15,203 nucleotides of DNA, taken from Limosilactobacillus pulli. Its GTDB lineage: Bacteria; Bacillota; Bacilli; Lactobacillales; Lactobacillaceae. The notes below the pieces were generated by a model that was given only the letters and a program-made list of their open reading frames with translations, made no database searches and was not told the origin of the DNA. Positions within the stretch are counted from its first letter, which is position 1. The number at the start of each line of letters is the position of its first letter. The stretch is taken from positions 1 to 15,203 of the forward strand of contig NZ_CANCWQ010000038.1 of NCBI RefSeq assembly GCF_947381555.1, read 5' to 3'. The position numbers and the translations under genes are program-made. Shown here piece after piece: positions 12,367 to 15,203 of the stretch.

Positions 12367-12975
12367 TTAATTTTGGTGAAAAATACCATCCATAATTGCT
12401 TTGGTCTGCATCGCCTGAAAACCGCGCACACGTAGATAGTCAATTTGAGCCAGTAAAATGTCATAGGTCCAAAGCGAAGAAAGGTCATGCTCATTATAAT
12501 AGTGCAGCGTCAAGCCAATATGAGTCAGATCATGCACCATTCCTTCAAAATCATCGCGTCCTTTGTATTTGTTGGTCCCGATCACGACTGGCAATTCATG
12601 TTTGATCGAGTCTTTTAAAAGCGTGTCCAATAAATTGACATGGCGAAAGTCGTGCTCACGCAAAAAACGCTGCAGGCCAAAAACATCAAAATAGCCATAC
12701 TCTTGAGCAACCTTGCTTTTATATGAGCAGGTCGTCAAATAATCGGTCTGGCTCCTTACCGCATGGATGCTTTTGATACGAATCAGTGTCAAGCCGTTGA
12801 TCTTGCAGTCCCAATCCAAGGTCATCATTAAAACAAACAGTGGGTCCATGGCAATCACAAACCCAACGTTAAAGGTATCGTCATCATCAAAATTATAAAC
12901 CTCGACCAAGGTTCCCTGTTGCTGGCTGATCGTTAGCTGTTCTCTGATCCGTAACTCATCCATATGCTCAATCAT
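12367..12975 (-). CDS. Hypothetical protein with possible Sm-like N-terminal barrel
   Basis: I do not recognise this 202-residue protein. There is no signal peptide or membrane segment, so it should be cytoplasmic. Residues about 18-74 alternate strands and turns (QQGTLVEVYNF, FNVGFVIAMDPLFVLMMTLD, INGLTLIRIKSIHAV) in an order resembling an Sm/SH3-like barrel. This is pattern recognition only. The rest (80-202) is mixed alpha/beta with VVIGTNKYKGRDDFEG and a helical C-terminus. The start MIEHMDELRIR is chosen because GAAGGGA lies 8 nt upstream; the longer start at 13008 has no good site. No terminator is visible between it and the LacI-family gene, so read-through is possible. Confidence 0.7.
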   Translation of the reverse strand: MIEHMDELRIREQLTISQQQGTLVEVYNFDDDDTFNVGFVIAMDPLFVLMMTLDWDCKINGLTLIRIKSIHAVRSQTDYLTTCSYKSKVAQEYGYFDVFGLQRFLREHDFRHVNLLDTLLKDSIKHELPVVIGTNKYKGRDDFEGMVHDLTHIGLTLHYYNEHDLSSLWTYDILLAQIDYLRVRGFQAMQTKAIMDGIFHQN

Positions 12976-13097
12976 CTTATTCGTCCCTTCTAAACTTACT
13001 GTTATCATTCTGCCTGTTTAATTGGCAAACGGCAAATTTTTTTGACGCACTCAATTGCCCAACTGACGCAATTTTGCTTACCTTTAGTTGGTTGTTG

Positions 13098-13144
13098 GCC
13101 ACAAAATATTGATTTATTTTATGGGCAGACACTATATTTTGTAG
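13098..13144 (+). promoter_or_regulatory. Paired NrdR-like boxes / inverted repeat at the kinase promoter
   Basis: ACAAAATAT (13101-13109) and ATATTTTGT (13134-13142) are exact inverted repeats. Read another way, ACACTATATTTTGTAG (13129-13144) resembles the NrdR box ACACTATATATAGTGT at 12 of 16 bases. A weaker copy lies 30 bp upstream, close to the three-turn spacing known for NrdR box pairs. The pair spans the -35 and -10. Confidence 0.4.
13109..13138 (+). promoter_or_regulatory. Promoter of the deoxynucleoside kinase gene
   Basis: -35 TTGATT (13109-13114) and -10 TATATT (13133-13138) are 18 bp apart, 48 bp before the ATG. An alternative -10, TAAGAT at 13145-13150, has no good -35. The remainder of the 210-bp gap on the left holds direct repeats TGACGCA (13043 and 13064). 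Confidence 0.5.
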
Positions 13145-13185
13145 TAAGATGGTCAAGTTGAATTTTTAAATAAAGAGGAGTCGAC

Positions 13186-13818
13186 ATGGTGATTATTACA
13201 GCTGGGATGATTGGAGTCGGCAAAACGACGCTTACGGCCAAGATTGCTGACCACTTAAATACAAAAGCCTTTTTTGAACCGGTGGGCGAAAATCCGGTCT
13301 TGCCGCTTTACTACAAGGATCCTAAACAGTATGGCTTCCTGTTGCAGATCTACTTTTTAAACAAGCGGTTTTCCATGATCAAACAGGCACTCAGCGACGA
13401 CAACAATGTCTTGGACCGTTCAATCTATGAGGATGCACTGTTCACCAAAGAAAACAACGCAGAAGGCAACATTACTGATACGGAGCTGGACGTTTATCTG
13501 AAGCTGCTCGACAATATGATGAGTGATTTGAACAAGCTGCCTAAAAAAGCGCCTGATTTGATGGTCTATTCAGAAACTTCTTTTGAAACCATCCTTTACC
13601 GAATCAAAAAACGGGGCCGCGACTATGAGCAGATCGATGACAACCCTGAATTAAAAGACTATTACTACAAGATGTGGAACGCCTATAAGGATTGGTATCA
13701 AGAATATGATGCCAGTCCCAAGATGAAGATTGATCTGGATAAGTACAACCTGGAAGACCCCCAAAACGTTACCACGGTTTTAAACATGATCGATGAGCGC
13801 TTAAAGGAAATCCGTTAA
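13186..13818 (+). CDS. Deoxynucleoside kinase (dAK/dGK type)
   Basis: The 210-residue cytoplasmic kinase phosphorylates deoxynucleosides at the 5'-OH in the salvage pathway. It shows the P-loop GMIGVGKTT at 7-15, the substrate-binding Glu in FFEPVGENP (29-37), the DRS motif at 77-79 (LDRSIYED), and the Arg-rich lid YRIKKRGRDYEQ at 138-149. The length matches Lactobacillus deoxyadenosine and deoxyguanosine kinases. Those two are often encoded in tandem; here only one is present, and its base preference cannot be told. AGAGGAG lies 6 nt before the ATG. The promoter has paired repeats resembling NrdR boxes, which would tie it to deoxynucleotide supply. A strong terminator follows. Confidence 0.92.
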   Translation: MVIITAGMIGVGKTTLTAKIADHLNTKAFFEPVGENPVLPLYYKDPKQYGFLLQIYFLNKRFSMIKQALSDDNNVLDRSIYEDALFTKENNAEGNITDTELDVYLKLLDNMMSDLNKLPKKAPDLMVYSETSFETILYRIKKRGRDYEQIDDNPELKDYYYKMWNAYKDWYQEYDASPKMKIDLDKYNLEDPQNVTTVLNMIDERLKEIR

Positions 13819-13855
13819 TCCAGTCAGCAACATAAAATTACTAATTATTGAAGGT

Positions 13856-13892
13856 ATCGCTTGAGTCAGCCGACTTGAGCGATGTTTTTTTT
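13856..13892 (+). terminator. Terminator of the deoxynucleoside kinase gene
   Basis: ATCGCTTGAGTC (13856-13867) pairs with GACTTGAGCGAT (13872-13883), two G-T pairs included, and is followed by eight T. The stop codon of the convergent glucosaminidase gene lies within this T tract, so the two units meet end to end. On the minus strand there is no U run, so the glucosaminidase transcript is not clearly ended here. Confidence 0.9.
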
Positions 13893-15126
13893 ATCCATAT
13901 AGACGCCGTAAAACCTCCAAGACGCCAACACTGCCGATTCCACCGGCAACTGGCAGCCAGGTATGATGATTGACTTTTTTAGATCCTCGATGCGCAGAGT
14001 GGGGCATCGTTGATTCAACCAGCGTACTTCCTGAATGTGGTCGGCGATGATGCGAAACAATCTCGCTTTTGCCAGCAGATGATCGATCGTTTGGGATAAT
14101 TGGCCGGTCAAACTGCGTCAGCCGATAGCCAGCGATGATTTGATTCAGTTTTTGATCATACATGGGATCCGTGGCGTAGCGTCCCTTTAAAAAACTGGTG
14201 GCGATTCGATAATTACCGGCATTTTTTCGATGAACCCCAGCATACATCGGCTGGTCCAAGACGGCTACATAATCGTTTAACGACGCTTTTTCATCCATGT
14301 AGCTCTTAAAGATACCAGCCACGATGCTTGGGTGGCCATTAAAGCATTCCTGAGTAGTCATCGAAACACCGCGTCCATGCCAGGTACCTTTGATACCAAA
14401 GAGATTATGATGAATCCGGCTTAACTCACTGGTCCCCCAGTTGCTTTCCAGTGCTGCTTGAGCAATCAGTACCGAGGCATACAGATCATGCTCTTGACCG
14501 ATTTTTTGGGCAAGCGGTCCCAGCTGAGCAATAAAGCGTGCTTGATTCTTGGTTGGACAAAGAATCGGATCTGCCTGATCATTGTCTGCTGCCTCAGATG
14601 ATTTTGTCGGTATTGGCTGATTGGCAGACACCTGATCATTTGAAATTGACTGATCACTGGTATTTTGATCAGTGCCGGGATCGACAAAATGCTGATTGTT
14701 TTTATCTGCAATCTGAGCAGTTGAATTCTGATCCGTCTGTGCCTCACGTGCCTTTTGGGCTTCACGCATTTTTGCCTGCCAAGCCGATCGTTCGCTTCTT
14801 AGCTTAATACCATCCAGAAAGCCTTGACGATACGCTGCTTGCTGCAGTTCTTGATCAGGCTCTTGTTGGGGTCTGTTTTCCAGTGCATCCATCAAGCCCT
14901 GGTGGTAGGCGACTTGATACTGCTCCATCATTGATTTGGAAACGTCGGTATTCGATTGCTTAGCATCAATTGAATAGTCTTGACTTGATGCTTTCTTAGC
15001 CCCGCTTTGACTACCGGGATCAATTTGATTTAAGGTTGGAATCGGAGCTGCCAAGACTGGGCTCATCAGCTGCACCAACCAGATCATCGTTACCATACTC
15101 GTTAGCCAGAATCGTTTTTTGAACAT
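13891..15126 (-). CDS. Secreted GH73 endo-beta-N-acetylglucosaminidase with unusual tail
   Basis: The 411-residue exported protein cuts peptidoglycan glycan strands. It has a signal peptide (residues 1-27, MFKKRFW..., cleavage near VLAA). Two Y-x-Q-G-x-x-D repeats follow (AYHQGLMDA 73-81 and AYRQGFLDGI 98-107). Then comes a helical region and a Gln/Asn/Asp/Ser-rich linker (130-188). The GH73 domain spans about 197-340: FIAQLGPLAQKIG, AALESNWGTSEL with the catalytic Glu227, and HHNLFGIKG. The C-terminus has a His/Arg/Ser-rich spacer and then WLPVAGG with a short hydrophobic stretch and RRLYG, resembling a degenerate sortase signal. I see no good ribosome site or promoter; the ATG at 15126 fits the signal peptide better than a TTG at 15138. 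Confidence 0.88.
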   Translation of the reverse strand: MFKKRFWLTSMVTMIWLVQLMSPVLAAPIPTLNQIDPGSQSGAKKASSQDYSIDAKQSNTDVSKSMMEQYQVAYHQGLMDALENRPQQEPDQELQQAAYRQGFLDGIKLRSERSAWQAKMREAQKAREAQTDQNSTAQIADKNNQHFVDPGTDQNTSDQSISNDQVSANQPIPTKSSEAADNDQADPILCPTKNQARFIAQLGPLAQKIGQEHDLYASVLIAQAALESNWGTSELSRIHHNLFGIKGTWHGRGVSMTTQECFNGHPSIVAGIFKSYMDEKASLNDYVAVLDQPMYAGVHRKNAGNYRIATSFLKGRYATDPMYDQKLNQIIAGYRLTQFDRPIIPNDRSSAGKSEIVSHHRRPHSGSTLVESTMPHSAHRGSKKVNHHTWLPVAGGIGSVGVLEVLRRLYG

Positions 15127-15203
15127 GGCAGATTGCAAGAAATAACTTGAACAAATCTATTGGCGCAGATTAAGCAAAAAGATCTCAATTGGTGAATGCC
15201 AGT

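Noticed and set aside
13009..13100. Promoter for the 202-residue hypothetical gene
   Set aside because: Several weak TTGCCG/CAGAAT-type pairs exist, but none stands out enough to annotate.
1..15203. Prophage, insertion sequence, CRISPR or toxin-antitoxin locus
   Set aside because: No transposase, integrase, phage structural gene, regular repeat-spacer array or recognisable toxin-antitoxin pair was found on either strand.

Overview
The window reads as a chromosomal segment of a low-to-mid GC Gram-positive lactic acid bacterium, most likely a Lactobacillaceae species and plausibly Limosilactobacillus. The basis is strong AGGAGG-type ribosome sites, sigma-A promoters, many intrinsic terminators, tRNA-Leu genes without an encoded CCA, a GtfA/GtfB glycosyltransferase pair, a Lactobacillus-type deoxynucleoside kinase and a secreted GH73 glucosaminidase. 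Genus is an inference; no 16S or marker gene is present. There is no phage, IS element or CRISPR array.

Layout. 1-180: two nearly identical tRNA-Leu(CAG) genes, the first cut by the window edge. 389-1317 (minus): a nitroreductase followed by a 35-residue membrane peptide with its own promoter and terminator. 1620-2228 (plus): a CadD-family transporter. 2318-2863 (minus): a basic, coiled-coil hypothetical protein. 2959-4610 (minus): an MHS-family permease behind a long leader. The leader holds a consensus promoter, a 20-residue Ile-rich leader peptide ending IIIIRIII, overlapping hairpins, a strong terminator, and then a second small ORF that runs over the permease start. 4662-4812: a folded intergenic element. 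4854-6026 (minus): a DHA1-type MFS exporter. 6187-6470 (minus): a candidate structured RNA with promoter, closing stem and terminator. 6537-10107 (minus): gtfA-gtfB-CPBP protease. 10216-12262 (minus): ribokinase and a LacI-family regulator with matching operators. 12367-12975 (minus): a hypothetical protein. 13186-13818 (plus): a deoxynucleoside kinase. 13891-15126 (minus): a secreted glucosaminidase.

How it fits together. The window is a set of short transcription units rather than one large pathway. RbsR and RbsK form a ribose-use pair without a transporter here. GtfA and GtfB form a protein O-glycosylation pair without the usual SecA2/SecY2 and serine-rich adhesin genes, so their substrate lies elsewhere or is another exported protein.

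The two most unusual features are both RNA-level. One is the isoleucine-codon attenuator in front of the MHS permease (4371-4610). The other is the roughly 283-nt structured RNA at 6187-6470, one hairpin of which resembles the L11-binding region of 23S rRNA. Neither could be checked by folding or database search here.
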